A DNA stretch of 58,825 nt from assembly GCF_000422485.1 (NCBI RefSeq), contig NZ_KE383855.1:89591-148415 (forward strand), read 5' to 3'. A program made the translations under genes and the position numbers. Below the pieces are notes generated by a model, which searched no databases, was not told where the DNA came from, and saw only the letters and a program-made list of their open reading frames with translations. Numbering within the stretch: position 1 is the first letter of the stretch; every line of letters begins with the position of its first letter. Positions 16,075-25,187 of this stretch are shown here, one piece after another. Origin of the DNA: Paenibacillus pasadenensis DSM 19293 (GTDB taxonomy: Bacteria > Bacillota > Bacilli > Paenibacillales > Paenibacillaceae).

Positions 16075-17601
16075 TTACGCTTCTTCGTTGATGATCACTT
16101 TTTTGCCGCGCAGCTTGAGCAGCAGCGGCACGAGCAGCCACAGGACGGCGACGAGGAGGAAGGCGAGCGAGATCGGCTTCGTCAGGAAGATGCTGAAGTC
16201 GCCGTTCGACGCCGTGAGCGCGCGCCGCATGTTGTTCTCGATCATCGGCCCGAGCACGAGGCCGAGCACGAGCGGAGCGAGCGGATAGTCGTTCTGCGCC
16301 AGGAAGTAGCCGGCGATGCCGCAGCCGATGAGCAGCAGCAGGTCGAACGTCGTGTACTGCACCGCGTAGACGCCGAACACGGAGATGGCGATGATGATCG
16401 GCAGCAGGTACTTCGGCGGCGTCTCGATGATCTTGGCGAACACCTTGACGAGCGGCATGTTGAGCACGAGCAGCATCAGGTTGCCGATGAACATGCTTGC
16501 GATCAGCCCCCAGGCGACGCCCGGATGGTCCTCGAACAGGAGCGGGCCCGGCTGCACGTTGTACATGATGAGCGCGCCCATGAGGATCGCGGTCGTGCCG
16601 GAGCCGGGGATGCCGAGCGTGAGCAGCGGGATCATCGCCCCGCCGGAGGCCGCGTTGTTGGCCGACTCGGGCGCGGCGACGCCGGCGATGGCGCCCTTGC
16701 CGAACTTCTCGGGATTGCGGCTGAGCTTCTTTTCCATGATGTAGCTGAAAAAGGAGGCGAGCGTCGCGCCGGCGCCCGGCAGCACGCCGATGAAAAAGCC
16801 GAGCAGCGAGCCGCGCGCGATCGGGCCTGCGCTTTCCTTGAGATCCTGGCGGGTCGGCAGCACGCGGCCGACCTTGATGATCTCGCCTCCGCCATAGTCG
16901 CGGTGCAGCACCGTCTTGAACACCTCGCCGAGAGCGAACAGGCCGACGGCTACGGTGAGGAATTCCAGCCCGGAGTACAGCACCGGCACGTTGTAGGTGA
17001 AGCGGGCGACGCCGGAGACGTTGTCCATGCCGATCGTCGCGAGCAGCAGGCCGAGCACGGTCATGATCAGCGCCTTGGTCATCGACTTGCCGGCGAGGCC
17101 GCTGACGGCGGCGAGGCCGAGCAGCATGAGCGAGAAATATTCCGCCGGACCGAACTTGATCGCCACCTCGGACAGCGGCTTCGCCAGCAGCACGAGCGCG
17201 ACGAGCGCCACGATGCCGGCGACGAACGAGCCGATCGCCGCGATCGAGAGCGCCGCTCCCGCCCGGCCCTGGCGGGCCATCTGGTAGCCGTCGAGCGTCG
17301 TCACGACGGACGAGGACTCGCCCGGCGTGTTGAGCAGGATCGACGTCGTCGAGCCGCCGTACATCGCGCCGTAGTAGACGCCGGCGAGCAGGATGATCGC
17401 GCTCGTGGCGGCGGACGCCGGATCCTGCCCGCTCGTCAGCGTCGCCGTGACCGGGATGAGCAGCGCCACGCCGCTCATCGGGCCGATGCCGGGCAGGACG
17501 CCGACCGCCGTGCCGATGAGCACGCCGACGAAGGCGAACAGCAGGTTTTGCCATTGCAGGGCCGAAGCGAAGCCGTCGGCAAGGAATTGCAGCGTTTCCA
17601 T
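16075..17601 (-). CDS. tctA: Tripartite tricarboxylate transporter, large permease
   Basis: A 508-residue membrane protein with the TctA signatures GTAVGVLPGIGPMSGVALLIP near the N-terminus, YYGAMYGGSTTSILLNTPGESSSVVT and the second-half counterpart GVLPGAGATLASFFSY. The family has 11-12 helices and forms the transport channel with TctB. It follows tctB by 15 bp, has AAGGAGG before the ATG, and lies between tctB and the malic enzyme gene. Substrate is not readable from sequence; malate, citrate or a related acid fits the context. Confidence 0.94.
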   Translation of the reverse strand: METLQFLADGFASALQWQNLLFAFVGVLIGTAVGVLPGIGPMSGVALLIPVTATLTSGQDPASAATSAIILLAGVYYGAMYGGSTTSILLNTPGESSSVVTTLDGYQMARQGRAGAALSIAAIGSFVAGIVALVALVLLAKPLSEVAIKFGPAEYFSLMLLGLAAVSGLAGKSMTKALIMTVLGLLLATIGMDNVSGVARFTYNVPVLYSGLEFLTVAVGLFALGEVFKTVLHRDYGGGEIIKVGRVLPTRQDLKESAGPIARGSLLGFFIGVLPGAGATLASFFSYIMEKKLSRNPEKFGKGAIAGVAAPESANNAASGGAMIPLLTLGIPGSGTTAILMGALIMYNVQPGPLLFEDHPGVAWGLIASMFIGNLMLLVLNMPLVKVFAKIIETPPKYLLPIIIAISVFGVYAVQYTTFDLLLLIGCGIAGYFLAQNDYPLAPLVLGLVLGPMIENNMRRALTASNGDFSIFLTKPISLAFLLVAVLWLLVPLLLKLRGKKVIINEEA

Positions 17602-17616
17602 GGGGACAGCCTCCTT

Positions 17617-18087
17617 CTACCCGAGATTCATCCAGGAGGGAAAGCCGGGCAGAGTGCCCTCCAGGACTTGGACGAACAAATAATAGACGCCGAACGAAAA
17701 CAGCGCGGACACGAGCAGCGAGACGAGCCATCGGCCCCGCTCGATGACCTGGAAGCCGAGCAGGAGGAAGAGGAACGTGCCAAGCACGTATCCGATGTCC
17801 TCCAGGAAGTACGCGTACAGGAGCGCGGCGCCGACGAGGATGCCGAAGCGCTTGTAGTCGAGTCTCGGCTTCTCGCCGCTTGCCGCGTCCGTCATCCGGC
17901 CGCGGAGCGTCTCATAGAGCAGCCGCGCGCTCAGCAGGATGAGCAGGATGCCGAGCCCCATCGGAAAGATATCCGGACCGACGTTGCTGCCGTAGGAGCT
18001 CTCGCCGATCTTGCGGCTTTCCCAGACGAAGGCTGCGCCGACCAGCAGGAACGCGACGCCGGCGTACCGGTCGAAGATGCGGTTCAT
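17617..18087 (-). CDS. tctB: Tripartite tricarboxylate transporter, small membrane subunit
   Basis: A 156-residue protein with four predicted helices (AGVAFLLVGAAFVWES near residue 10; FPMGLGILLILLSARLL; a paired hydrophobic block at 90-125; VSALFSFGVYYLFVQVL at the end), the usual size and topology of TctB. GAGGTGAGG precedes the ATG. It separates the binding protein and large permease genes in the canonical order C-B-A. Confidence 0.9.
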   Translation of the reverse strand: MNRIFDRYAGVAFLLVGAAFVWESRKIGESSYGSNVGPDIFPMGLGILLILLSARLLYETLRGRMTDAASGEKPRLDYKRFGILVGAALLYAYFLEDIGYVLGTFLFLLLGFQVIERGRWLVSLLVSALFSFGVYYLFVQVLEGTLPGFPSWMNLG

Positions 18088-18138
18088 GATGCCTCACCTC
18101 GCAAGAATGGAATCGAAATCAATCGGAAATACTCGGTG

Positions 18139-19164
18139 TTACTTAGCCATGCCGAGCGCGGTCAGCAGCTCTTGAATCATCTTTTCCTGCTCGCCGAGGA
18201 ACGCGGCGAAGTCGTCGGAGCCTTTGAATTCCGGCTCCCAGGCATTGGCCGCAAGCTCTTTCTTCCACGCGTCCGAGTCGTTCAGCGCCTGCAGCTTCTC
18301 GGCCCAGTACGCCTTCTGGTCGTCGGTCATTTCCTTCGGTCCGAACACGCCGCGCCAGATCGTGAACTCGGCGTCGATGCCGGACTCCTTGAGCGTCGGC
18401 ACGTCCTTGAAGTCGCCGCCGAGGCGTTCCGGGGACGTGATGCCGAGCACGCGCACCTTGCCGGCCTTGAGGTACTCCGACGCGCTGGAGATGTCGGTGC
18501 CGATGGCGTCGGCGTTGCCGCCGAGCAGCGCCGCGATCGCTTCGCCGCCGCCGTCGTAGGAGACGTACTTGACCGCCTTCGGGTCGATGCCGGCCTTATA
18601 GGCGGGCAGCACCGTGATGAGATGGTCCATCGAGCCCGGAGCCGAGCCGCCGGCGACCGTCACCTTCGTTGGATCCGCTTTCAGATCGGCCATCAGCGAC
18701 TGGATGTCGGCATGCTTGGAGTCGGCCCGCACGACGATCGCGCCGTAATCCTTGGTCAGCTGGGCGAGCGGCGTCGCGTCCTTGTAGCCGTAAGGGCTGT
18801 TGCCTTCCTTCTTGAGGTTGTTGATGAGGATCGGCGGCGAGCTGACGAACAGCCGATACGGGTTCTTCTTGTCCTGCGTGGCGTATTCGGCCATGAATAC
18901 GGCGCCGCCGCCTCCGGGCTTGTTCTCGACGGTCATCGTCTTGTCGACGAGCTTGGTCTCGCCGAGCACCTTCGTCAGCGAGCGGGCGGTCTTGTCCCAG
19001 CCGCCTCCGGCTCCGGACGGAGCGACGACGACGATCGGCTTGGACGGATACGAGCCCGAGCCTCCGGAGCCGCCTCCCTCTCCGCATGCCGTCAGCGCGG
19101 ACATTGCCGCTGCGGCCGCCAGCGCGGCGACGACCGGTTTCCATTTCCACGAATTGAATTTCAT
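18139..19164 (-). CDS. tctC: Tripartite tricarboxylate transporter, solute-binding lipoprotein
   Basis: A 341-residue Bug/TctC-family binding protein. The start at 19164 gives a lipoprotein signal (KFNSWKWKPVVAALAAAAAM, then SALTAC) and has AAGGGGGAA upstream; the frame is open further up but lacks a ribosome site. Family motifs are present: YPSKPIVVVAPSGAGGGWD, a LTKDYGAIVV strand and VRVLGITSPERL. It captures a carboxylate outside the membrane and hands it to TctAB. First gene of the operon and divergent from the CitA/CitB-like pair, which probably induces it. Confidence 0.93.
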   Translation of the reverse strand: MKFNSWKWKPVVAALAAAAAMSALTACGEGGGSGGSGSYPSKPIVVVAPSGAGGGWDKTARSLTKVLGETKLVDKTMTVENKPGGGGAVFMAEYATQDKKNPYRLFVSSPPILINNLKKEGNSPYGYKDATPLAQLTKDYGAIVVRADSKHADIQSLMADLKADPTKVTVAGGSAPGSMDHLITVLPAYKAGIDPKAVKYVSYDGGGEAIAALLGGNADAIGTDISSASEYLKAGKVRVLGITSPERLGGDFKDVPTLKESGIDAEFTIWRGVFGPKEMTDDQKAYWAEKLQALNDSDAWKKELAANAWEPEFKGSDDFAAFLGEQEKMIQELLTALGMAK

Positions 19165-19183
19165 GACGCTTCCCCCTTGTGGT

Positions 19184-19212
19184 ATAGTACGGATACTTCG
19201 ATCTAGCGCCAA
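19184..19212 (-). promoter_or_regulatory. Promoter of the tct-malic enzyme-AEC operon
   Basis: On the minus strand TTGGCG (19207-19212), a 17-bp spacer and TACTAT (19184-19189), about 20 bp before the tctC ATG. The stretch 19213-19300 between the divergent operons would hold the regulator site; I do not recognise a clear repeat in it. Confidence 0.65.
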
Positions 19213-19345
19213 TCTTTTATGGTAGCGTTTACAATTGTGACTGTATCATGAACACCGCCAGACGGGATACATTGCGTGCATACCTTGCATTTGCCGCATT
19301 TCAGCCATTTTGTTCATAAAAATCATGGAAAGGACGAGCCGACCG

Positions 19346-20932
19346 ATGCGCCTGCAAACGAAGCTGACGCTGCTCCTCTGCGCGCTTACCTCCATCATCC
19401 TGCTGCTGCTGTCGCTCGCCTTTCGGGAGATGCTCCTCGACACGTACAAGAAACAGGAGGGCTCCAAGGCGCTCAATCTGGCGCAGATGGTCGCGGCCAT
19501 TCCCGACGTCCGGGAAGCCTTTGCCGAGCCGGACCCGTCGCTCATCCTGCAGCCGATGGTCGAAGAGATCCGCCGCCGGACGGATGCCGAATTCATCGTC
19601 GTCGGCAATGCCGAGGGCATCCGCTACGCGCATCCCAATGCGAAGCTGATCGGCCAGCCGATGGTCGGCGGCGACAACGGTCCGGTGTTCGCCGGCCAGT
19701 CGATCGTGTCGGAGGCGACGGGCACGCTCGGCCCGTCGCTGCGCGGCAAGACGCCGGTATACGGCGCGGACGGAAGCATCATCGGCGTCGTGTCGGTCGG
19801 CATTCTGACCGAGGACATCGAGCGCAAGTCCCGCCGCTTCCTGCTGCCGATCGCCGCGCTCGCCTTGGCCGCGCTCGCTCTGAGCGCGCTTGGCGCGGCG
19901 CTCATCGCGCGCCATGTGAAGCGCGCCATCCACGGCCTCGAGCCGGAGGACATCGGACGGCTGTATCGCGAGCAGGAGGCGGTGCTCGAGTCGGTGCGCG
20001 AGGGCATCGTCGCCGTCAACAACCGGGGCGAGGCGACGCTGCTCAACCAGCAGGCGATGCGGATGCTTGGCCTCGAGGATCGCGCGCAGCTGCTCGGACG
20101 CCCGGCGCGCGGGATTTTGCCCGACGCGGCCTTTCCGCGGCCGGGTGAGTCCGAGGCCGCGGCCTACGGCGAGGAGGCGATCGTCGGCACGCGCGCGGTC
20201 ATCGTCAGCCGCGTGCCCGTCAAGGATGCCGGCGGCCGCGTCGTCGGCGCCGTGTCGAGCTTCCGCGACCAGTCGGAGCTGTACCTGCTGACGCAGCAGC
20301 TGTCGCAGATGCAGCAGTACGCCGACGGCCTGCGCGCGCAGACGCATGAGTTTTCCAATAAGCTGCATACGATCTCGGGGCTGCTCCAGCTGGACCAGTA
20401 CCGCGAGGCGGTCGCGTTCATCGCGCGGGAGTCCGACAGCCACAGCAGCCGTATCGGCACGATCCTCAAGGAGATTCCCGATCCCGTCATCGGCGGGCTG
20501 CTGCTCGGCAAGATCAACCGCGCGCAGGAGCTGCGGGTGGAGCTGGAGGTCGACGAGGACAGCACGTTCCGCGACGTGCCGCCGGAGCTTGACCGCTCGC
20601 AGCTCGTGACGATCCTCGGCAATCTGATCGACAACGCGCTGGAGGCGGTCAGCCACGACGGAGAGGGGCGCGTCGCCGTGCTGCTGACCGATCTCGGGCC
20701 GGATCTCGTGCTGGAGGTGGAGGACAACGGCTGCGGCATTCCGGAGGAGGCGGCCGAGCGCATCTTTGAGGTCGGCTATTCCACGAAAAGCAAGGAGAGA
20801 AGAGGCTACGGCCTGGCGCTCGTCCAGCGCTCGGTCCGCCAGCTCGGCGGCTGGCTCGAGTTCCAGCCGGGCGAACGCGGAGGCACGCGCTTCACGGTCG
20901 CCATCCCCAAGCAAAGGAGCGATTCGCCATGA
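19346..20932 (+). CDS. CitA/DcuS-family sensor histidine kinase
   Basis: A kinase of about 528 residues: TM1 near 10-30, a periplasmic-type PAS/CACHE sensor (residues 35-165, with RRRTDAEFIVVGNAEGIRYAHPNAKLIGQPMVGGD typical of citrate/C4 sensors), TM2 near 170-190, a cytoplasmic PAS, the family-specific H-box QTHEFSNKLHTISGLLQL and an HATPase with N-box LGNLIDNALEAV. The start is uncertain: ATG 19346 has AAAGGA 11 bases upstream; ATG 19325 and TTG 19310 lack a site. The family senses citrate, malate or fumarate outside the cell, matching the divergent Tct operon. The regulator gene overlaps its stop (ATGA). Confidence 0.92.
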   Translation: MRLQTKLTLLLCALTSIILLLLSLAFREMLLDTYKKQEGSKALNLAQMVAAIPDVREAFAEPDPSLILQPMVEEIRRRTDAEFIVVGNAEGIRYAHPNAKLIGQPMVGGDNGPVFAGQSIVSEATGTLGPSLRGKTPVYGADGSIIGVVSVGILTEDIERKSRRFLLPIAALALAALALSALGAALIARHVKRAIHGLEPEDIGRLYREQEAVLESVREGIVAVNNRGEATLLNQQAMRMLGLEDRAQLLGRPARGILPDAAFPRPGESEAAAYGEEAIVGTRAVIVSRVPVKDAGGRVVGAVSSFRDQSELYLLTQQLSQMQQYADGLRAQTHEFSNKLHTISGLLQLDQYREAVAFIARESDSHSSRIGTILKEIPDPVIGGLLLGKINRAQELRVELEVDEDSTFRDVPPELDRSQLVTILGNLIDNALEAVSHDGEGRVAVLLTDLGPDLVLEVEDNGCGIPEEAAERIFEVGYSTKSKERRGYGLALVQRSVRQLGGWLEFQPGERGGTRFTVAIPKQRSDSP

Positions 20933-21627
20933 TTCAAGTGCTCATCGTCGAGGACGACGTGCGCAACGCCGAGATCCACCGCCGCTTCGTCGGCAAGGTG
21001 GACGGCTTCGAGGCGGCCGGCGTCGCCACAGACGGCCGCCAGGCGCTGGAGCTGCTGGACATCCTGCAGCCGGACCTCGTGCTGCTGGACCTGTTCCTGC
21101 CGCATGTCGACGGCTTGGAGCTGCTGCGCCGCATCCGCGCCGGCCATCCGCGCACCGGCGTCATCATGGTGACGGCGGCCAAGGAGCTGCATCGGGTGCG
21201 CGAGGCGATCGAGGGCGGCGTTTACGACTACCTGCTCAAGCCGGTCATCTTCGACCGGCTGCAGGAGACGCTGCTCGGGTACCGCTCCTATCGCGAGCGG
21301 ATGGCGGCGCTCGAAGCCGAGGCGGCCGGCGCGCTCGGCCAGTCCGAGATCGACGCGCTGCTGCGGCTGCGCGAGCCGGGCGCGGAGCGGGGCCGCCCGA
21401 GCGGCTACCCCAAGGGCATCGACCAGCTCACCCTCGACAAAGTAAGCGGGCTGCTCGGCGAGGAAGAGGGGCCGCTCACCGCGCCGCTGCTGAGCGCGCG
21501 GCTCGGCATCAGCCGCTCGACCGCCCGCCGCTACCTCGAATATCTCGTCAGCGCGGGCCGCTTGCAGGCCGACCTGGCCTACGGCAGCGTCGGTCGGCCG
21601 GAGCGGGTGTATCGGCGCAAGGCCTAG
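20929..21627 (+). CDS. CitB/DcuR-family response regulator
   Basis: A 232-residue regulator: receiver with VEDD, phospho-acceptor in LVLLDLFLPHVDG and Lys in YLLKPV; C-terminal helix-turn-helix (ITxPLLSARLGISRSTARRYLEYL type) as in the CitB class. The ATG overlaps the kinase stop, so the pair is co-translated. Probable activator of the divergent tctCBA-malic enzyme operon. Confidence 0.93.
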   Translation: MIQVLIVEDDVRNAEIHRRFVGKVDGFEAAGVATDGRQALELLDILQPDLVLLDLFLPHVDGLELLRRIRAGHPRTGVIMVTAAKELHRVREAIEGGVYDYLLKPVIFDRLQETLLGYRSYRERMAALEAEAAGALGQSEIDALLRLREPGAERGRPSGYPKGIDQLTLDKVSGLLGEEEGPLTAPLLSARLGISRSTARRYLEYLVSAGRLQADLAYGSVGRPERVYRRKA

Positions 21628-21668
21628 CCGCTGCGCGCTCCTTAGCGGCAAGAACGGCCGGAACAACA

Positions 21669-21721
21669 AAGAGGGCTGTCCCATCGATCGGTTTCTCGAC
21701 CGATCTTGGGACAGCCCTCTT
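21669..21721. terminator. Long near-perfect hairpin, bidirectional terminator
   Basis: Arms AAGAGGGCTGTCCCA / TGGGACAGCCCTCTT with an inner GATCGGT / ACCGATC. It lies between convergent genes (regulator to the left, aldo/keto reductase to the right). GAGGGCTGTCCCA resembles some insertion-sequence ends, but the whole structure is one snapback hairpin. Confidence 0.7.
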
Positions 21722-21798
21722 GTCGTTGCGCCAGCACCAGCCGCCGCCCGGCTCAAATTCAATGCCGCGCCGTCAGCGCAGGCGCATCCGTGCGCGCA

Positions 21799-22716
21799 TC
21801 AAGGCAGCACGTTGCCCGCAGCGCGGAAGATCGCGTACCATTCCTCGCGCGTCAGGCGGATGTCGGCCGCACGCACGCAGTCCGTGAGCCGCTCGATGTT
21901 CATCGTGCCGGTCACCGGCTGCATGTTCGCCGGATGGCGCAGCAGCCAGGCCATCGCGATCGTCGTCGCGCTGACGCCGTAGCTTTCCGCGACCTCGTCG
22001 ATCTTGGCGTTCAGCTCGGGGAATTTGGCGCTGCCGAGGAACACGCCCTCGAAGAAGCCGTATTGGAAAGGAGACCAAGGCTGGATCGTGATGTCGTGCA
22101 GGCGGCAGAAGTCGAGCACGCTGCCGTCGCGGTTCACCGCCGATTCGTTTTCCAAGTTGACGTTGAAGCCCTGCGAGATCATCGTGCTGTTCGTAATGCT
22201 CAGCTGCAGCTGGTTCGCGACGAGCGGCTGCTTGACGAATTTTTGCAGCAGCTGGATCTGCATCGGGTTCTGGTTGGAGACGCCGAAGTGGCGCACCTTG
22301 CCGGAGCGCTCCAGCTGGTCGAACGCCTCGGCGACCTCTTCCGGCTCGACGAGCGTATCCGGGCGATGCAGCAGCAGCACGTCCAGATAGTCGGTGCGCA
22401 GCCGCTGCAGGATCTTGTCGACCGACCCGAGGATATGCTCCTTGGAAAAGTCGAACTGTCCCGAACGGATGCCGCATTTGGACTGAAGGATCAAGCTCTC
22501 GCGCACGCTCGGGCTCATGCCGACCGCCTCCGCGAAAATCTCCTCGCACTCGCCGGCGCCGTAGATGTCGGCATGGTCGAAGAAGTTGGCGCCGAGATCC
22601 AGCGCGCTGCGGACGAAGCGCTCCGCCCCCGGCTTGTCCAGCGAGTTGATGCGCATGCAGCCGACCGCGACCGCCGGCACCTCCAGGGCGCTTGCGCCTA
22701 GCTTGAATGTTCTCAT
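21799..22716 (-). CDS. Aldo/keto reductase (YdhF-like oxidoreductase)
   Basis: A 305-residue NADPH-dependent reductase. The AKR tetrad region is visible: Asp/Tyr in NFFDHADIYGAGECEE, Lys in ILQSKCGIR and His in DVLLLHRPD; the cofactor end shows PVTGTMNIERL. The EEIFAEAVGMSPSVRE segment and the VNLENESAVNRDGSVLDFCR insertion resemble E. coli YdhF (COG4989). Substrate unknown. Monocistronic; the upstream region (22717-22830) shows AT-rich promoter-like DNA but no clear operator. Confidence 0.9.
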   Translation of the reverse strand: MRTFKLGASALEVPAVAVGCMRINSLDKPGAERFVRSALDLGANFFDHADIYGAGECEEIFAEAVGMSPSVRESLILQSKCGIRSGQFDFSKEHILGSVDKILQRLRTDYLDVLLLHRPDTLVEPEEVAEAFDQLERSGKVRHFGVSNQNPMQIQLLQKFVKQPLVANQLQLSITNSTMISQGFNVNLENESAVNRDGSVLDFCRLHDITIQPWSPFQYGFFEGVFLGSAKFPELNAKIDEVAESYGVSATTIAMAWLLRHPANMQPVTGTMNIERLTDCVRAADIRLTREEWYAIFRAAGNVLP

Positions 22717-22879
22717 GGATCGATAGCCTCCTTAGGCTGTTAAGGTAGGATGAATCCAGCGGATTCGAATCCGCGTCCTCCTTATTGTGGCACAGCGCAA
22801 GCAAGCGCTTCAACCTTTTTTAGAAACCGATTTCACAGTCAGCGCGGACCGGCTCGCGTACCAGGCCTGAACGACGACC

Positions 22880-22906
22880 GAGGCCGTCCCGTAACGGGAC
22901 GGCCTC
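22880..22906. terminator. Hairpin after the lipid kinase gene, probable terminator
   Basis: Arms GAGGCCGTCCCG / CGGGACGGCCTC, 17 bp past the leftward kinase stop. No T run follows on the minus strand and three T follow on the plus strand, so efficiency is uncertain. Confidence 0.4.
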
Positions 22907-22922
22907 TTTGCTGTCCGGCGCT

Positions 22923-23861
22923 TCACCGATCGTCCTCCGGCACGACAACCTCGACATGGCCCGGCAGCAGCTGCAGCTCCAGCGGCAGGTCGGGGCCTTC
23001 TTCTCCGTCCACGTTCGTCCGCACGCGCTCGGACGAGCGCACGCTTACCTGGCGTGCCGTGAAGGCGACGACATCCTTGTGCTCCCGCAGGCTGCCTGCC
23101 CAGAGCGACCAGCCCGCCGTGAGCGTGCCGAGCCAGCCGATGTCCTTGAAAATGAAGCCGTGGATCAGGCCGTCGTCGACAGCCGCGTCCGGCACCATCT
23201 TTTCGAAGCCGGCGACCGAATTCGTCAGCGCGGCGACGAACAGCGGCGATTCGCCTTCCCAGACCTCTCCATCATATTCAATCCGCATCGGATAGGCTTT
23301 CTGCGAGACCAGCTCCTTGAGCCCTTCCTTGAGGTAGGCGAGCGAGCCCAGGCGGGACTTCTCCTCCGAGCTGACCGCCGCCACCGCTTCGGCGATGTTG
23401 CCGGCGGCGACGACGTTCGTGAACAGCCGGTCGTTGATCCGGCCCAGATCGACCGCCCGGACGCGGCTTGAAGCGAGCGCCGCGATCGCGGCTTGCGGAT
23501 CGAGCGGGAGGCCGAGAGCCCGCGCGAAGTCGTTCACCGTGCCGAGCGGCACGATACCGAGCTGCGGCCGATGCTCCTGGCTCAGCAGGCCGTTGATCGT
23601 CTCGTTCAGCGTGCCGTCGCCGCCCGCCGAGACGACGAGGTCGCAGCGCATCCCGCAGGCGGAGCGGCAGAAGCGCGTCGCGTCCTGCTCGCCGGCGGTC
23701 TCGCGCAGCTCGACGTCGTAGCCTTTGGCGCGCAGCACGTCTTCGATGTCGCGCGCGTATTCGGCCGCCCTTTCCTTCCCGGAGGAAGGATTGAGGATGA
23801 CCATCGCTTTGCGGGCCGGCTTTGCCTTTCCGATCTCGTTATCTACCGTGAATCCACTCAT
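22923..23861 (-). CDS. Diacylglycerol kinase family lipid kinase
   Basis: A 312-residue DAGK-catalytic protein: KAMVILNPSSGKERA nucleotide loop, the diagnostic VVSAGGDGTLNETINGL, PLGTVNDFARALGLP and the distal acidic DDGLIHGFIFKDI. Related to YegS/BmrU and DgkB. Such enzymes phosphorylate diacylglycerol or related lipids; the exact substrate is not decided. The start at 23861 begins MSGFTVDNEIG; upstream codons lack a ribosome site. Monocistronic. Confidence 0.92.
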   Translation of the reverse strand: MSGFTVDNEIGKAKPARKAMVILNPSSGKERAAEYARDIEDVLRAKGYDVELRETAGEQDATRFCRSACGMRCDLVVSAGGDGTLNETINGLLSQEHRPQLGIVPLGTVNDFARALGLPLDPQAAIAALASSRVRAVDLGRINDRLFTNVVAAGNIAEAVAAVSSEEKSRLGSLAYLKEGLKELVSQKAYPMRIEYDGEVWEGESPLFVAALTNSVAGFEKMVPDAAVDDGLIHGFIFKDIGWLGTLTAGWSLWAGSLREHKDVVAFTARQVSVRSSERVRTNVDGEEGPDLPLELQLLPGHVEVVVPEDDR

Positions 23862-23984
23862 GACGACGCCTCCGTCCGCTGGTCCGGCCGCCTCCCGGCG
23901 CTGCCGTCGACCGCAAGTCATTACTACGGAATTACCACGAATGCTCCTTTTGCAAACCGCCCGGGAGGAGTCTGTTTTTTCCTA

Positions 23985-24013
23985 TTGACAGGCAGGGGCG
24001 GCCCCCTTATAGT
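23985..24013 (+). promoter_or_regulatory. Sigma-A promoter of the siderophore-binding protein gene
   Basis: TTGACA (23985-23990), a 17-bp spacer and TATAGT (24008-24013). It is the best consensus promoter in the window; the Fur box covers the DNA just past the start. Confidence 0.85.
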
Positions 24014-24027
24014 AATGAAGTCGCCAC

Positions 24028-24042
24028 TGATAATCATTATCA
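24028..24042. promoter_or_regulatory. Fur box (perfect 7-1-7)
   Basis: TGATAATCATTATCA, the exact Bacillus-type Fur 7-1-7 palindrome, about 8 bp downstream of the expected transcription start, where Fur-Fe would block initiation. Confidence 0.9.
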
Positions 24043-24079
24043 ATTACTTCATGAAACATATAAAAAGGGGTTCTTCATC

Positions 24080-25006
24080 ATGAGAAAATGGCTTGCTCCG
24101 ATCGCGCTGACGCTGGCGCTCGTCCTCAGCGCCTGCGGATCGAAAAACGACTCCAGCGGCGGCTCCGAGCCGACGGCTTCTCCGGCCGCGACCGGCACGA
24201 TCACCTACCAGGCGGAATCCGGCCCGGTCGAGGTGCCGGCGAACCCGCAGCGCATCGTCGCGCTGGCCAGCGCGCCGAACGTGCTGTCCCTCGGCCTGCC
24301 GCTCGTCGGGGTCGACGAATGGACCGGCAAGAACCCGCTGTTCACGGATAAGCTGGCCGGCGTCGAGATCGTCTCCGAGGACAACCTCGAGAAGATCGTC
24401 GAGCTTGACCCGGATCTCATCATCGCCGGCACGCACAACAAGAACCTCGACAAGATGGCGGAGATCGCGCCGACCGTCGCCTACACCTGGGGCAAGCTCG
24501 ACTACCTGCAGCAGCAGGTCGAGATCGGCAAGCTGCTGAACAAGGAAGCCGAAGCCCAGGCCTGGGTCGACGACTTCAAGACGCGCGCCGCCGAGGCGGG
24601 CGAGCAGATCAAGGCGAAGATCGGCGAGGACTCGACCGTATCCGTGTACGAGTATGACGCCAAGAACATCTATGTCTTCGGCAACAACTGGGCGCGCGGC
24701 ACCGAGGTGCTGTACCAGGCGATGGGGCTCAAGATGCCGGAGAACGTCACCAAGGACGTGCTCGGACCGGGCTATTACGCGCTCTCGAGCGAAAAGCTCG
24801 GCGATTACGCCGGCGACTACATCGTCCTCAGCCAGACCAAGGGCATGTCCAACCCGGTCTTCGAAACGGAGACGTGGAAGGGCATCCCGGCCGTCAAAGC
24901 GGGCCGCGTCATCACGATCGACACGGAAGCGTCGACCTACAGCGATCCGACGACGCTCGACCACCTGCTGAAGCTGTTCACCGAGCAGTTCCTGGCGCTG
25001 CCTTGA
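24080..25006 (+). CDS. Iron-siderophore ABC transporter substrate-binding lipoprotein
   Basis: A 308-residue FhuD/FepB-type (TroA-fold) protein. Lipoprotein signal with LSAC at residues 17-20, a Ser/Thr-rich linker, then VPANPQRIVALASAPNVLSLGLPLVGVDEW, a long central helix and the second lobe (GPGYYALSSEKLGDYAGDYIVLSQ, AVKAGRVITID). It binds a ferric siderophore, probably hydroxamate or catecholate, at the cell surface. No permease or ATPase gene is adjacent, so it must use components encoded elsewhere. Iron control is shown by the Fur box. Ends at a strong terminator. Confidence 0.92.
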   Translation: MRKWLAPIALTLALVLSACGSKNDSSGGSEPTASPAATGTITYQAESGPVEVPANPQRIVALASAPNVLSLGLPLVGVDEWTGKNPLFTDKLAGVEIVSEDNLEKIVELDPDLIIAGTHNKNLDKMAEIAPTVAYTWGKLDYLQQQVEIGKLLNKEAEAQAWVDDFKTRAAEAGEQIKAKIGEDSTVSVYEYDAKNIYVFGNNWARGTEVLYQAMGLKMPENVTKDVLGPGYYALSSEKLGDYAGDYIVLSQTKGMSNPVFETETWKGIPAVKAGRVITIDTEASTYSDPTTLDHLLKLFTEQFLALP

Positions 25007-25055
25007 TCGCGCCCTGACGCGGCGCTCTTAGCGCCGCACCGACATCGTTTCCTCC

Positions 25056-25094
25056 ACCCGCAAGCAGCCTTCGGGCTGCCTGCGGGTTTTTTTT
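25056..25094 (+). terminator. Intrinsic terminator of the siderophore-binding protein gene
   Basis: Arms ACCCGCAAGCAGCC / GGCTGCCTGCGGGT around a TTCG tetraloop, then eight T. Confidence 0.95.
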
Positions 25095-25187
25095 GTTGCT
25101 TTAACGTTGACGTGAAGGTGAAGCGGTGGTACGATTGTCGCATAATATTTCAGTAATAAGATATATAGAAAAGAGAGAGTGGGCGCC

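Noticed and set aside
16525-19206. Very long open frame antisense to the tctCBA genes
   Set aside because: High GC suppresses stop codons. The product is Arg/Glu/His/Gln-rich without a fold, while the opposite strand codes for the complete Tct transporter.
21669-21721. Insertion-sequence remnant, because GAGGGCTGTCCCA resembles IS ends
   Set aside because: Both arms form a single short hairpin between convergent genes, with no internal sequence; a bidirectional terminator explains it.
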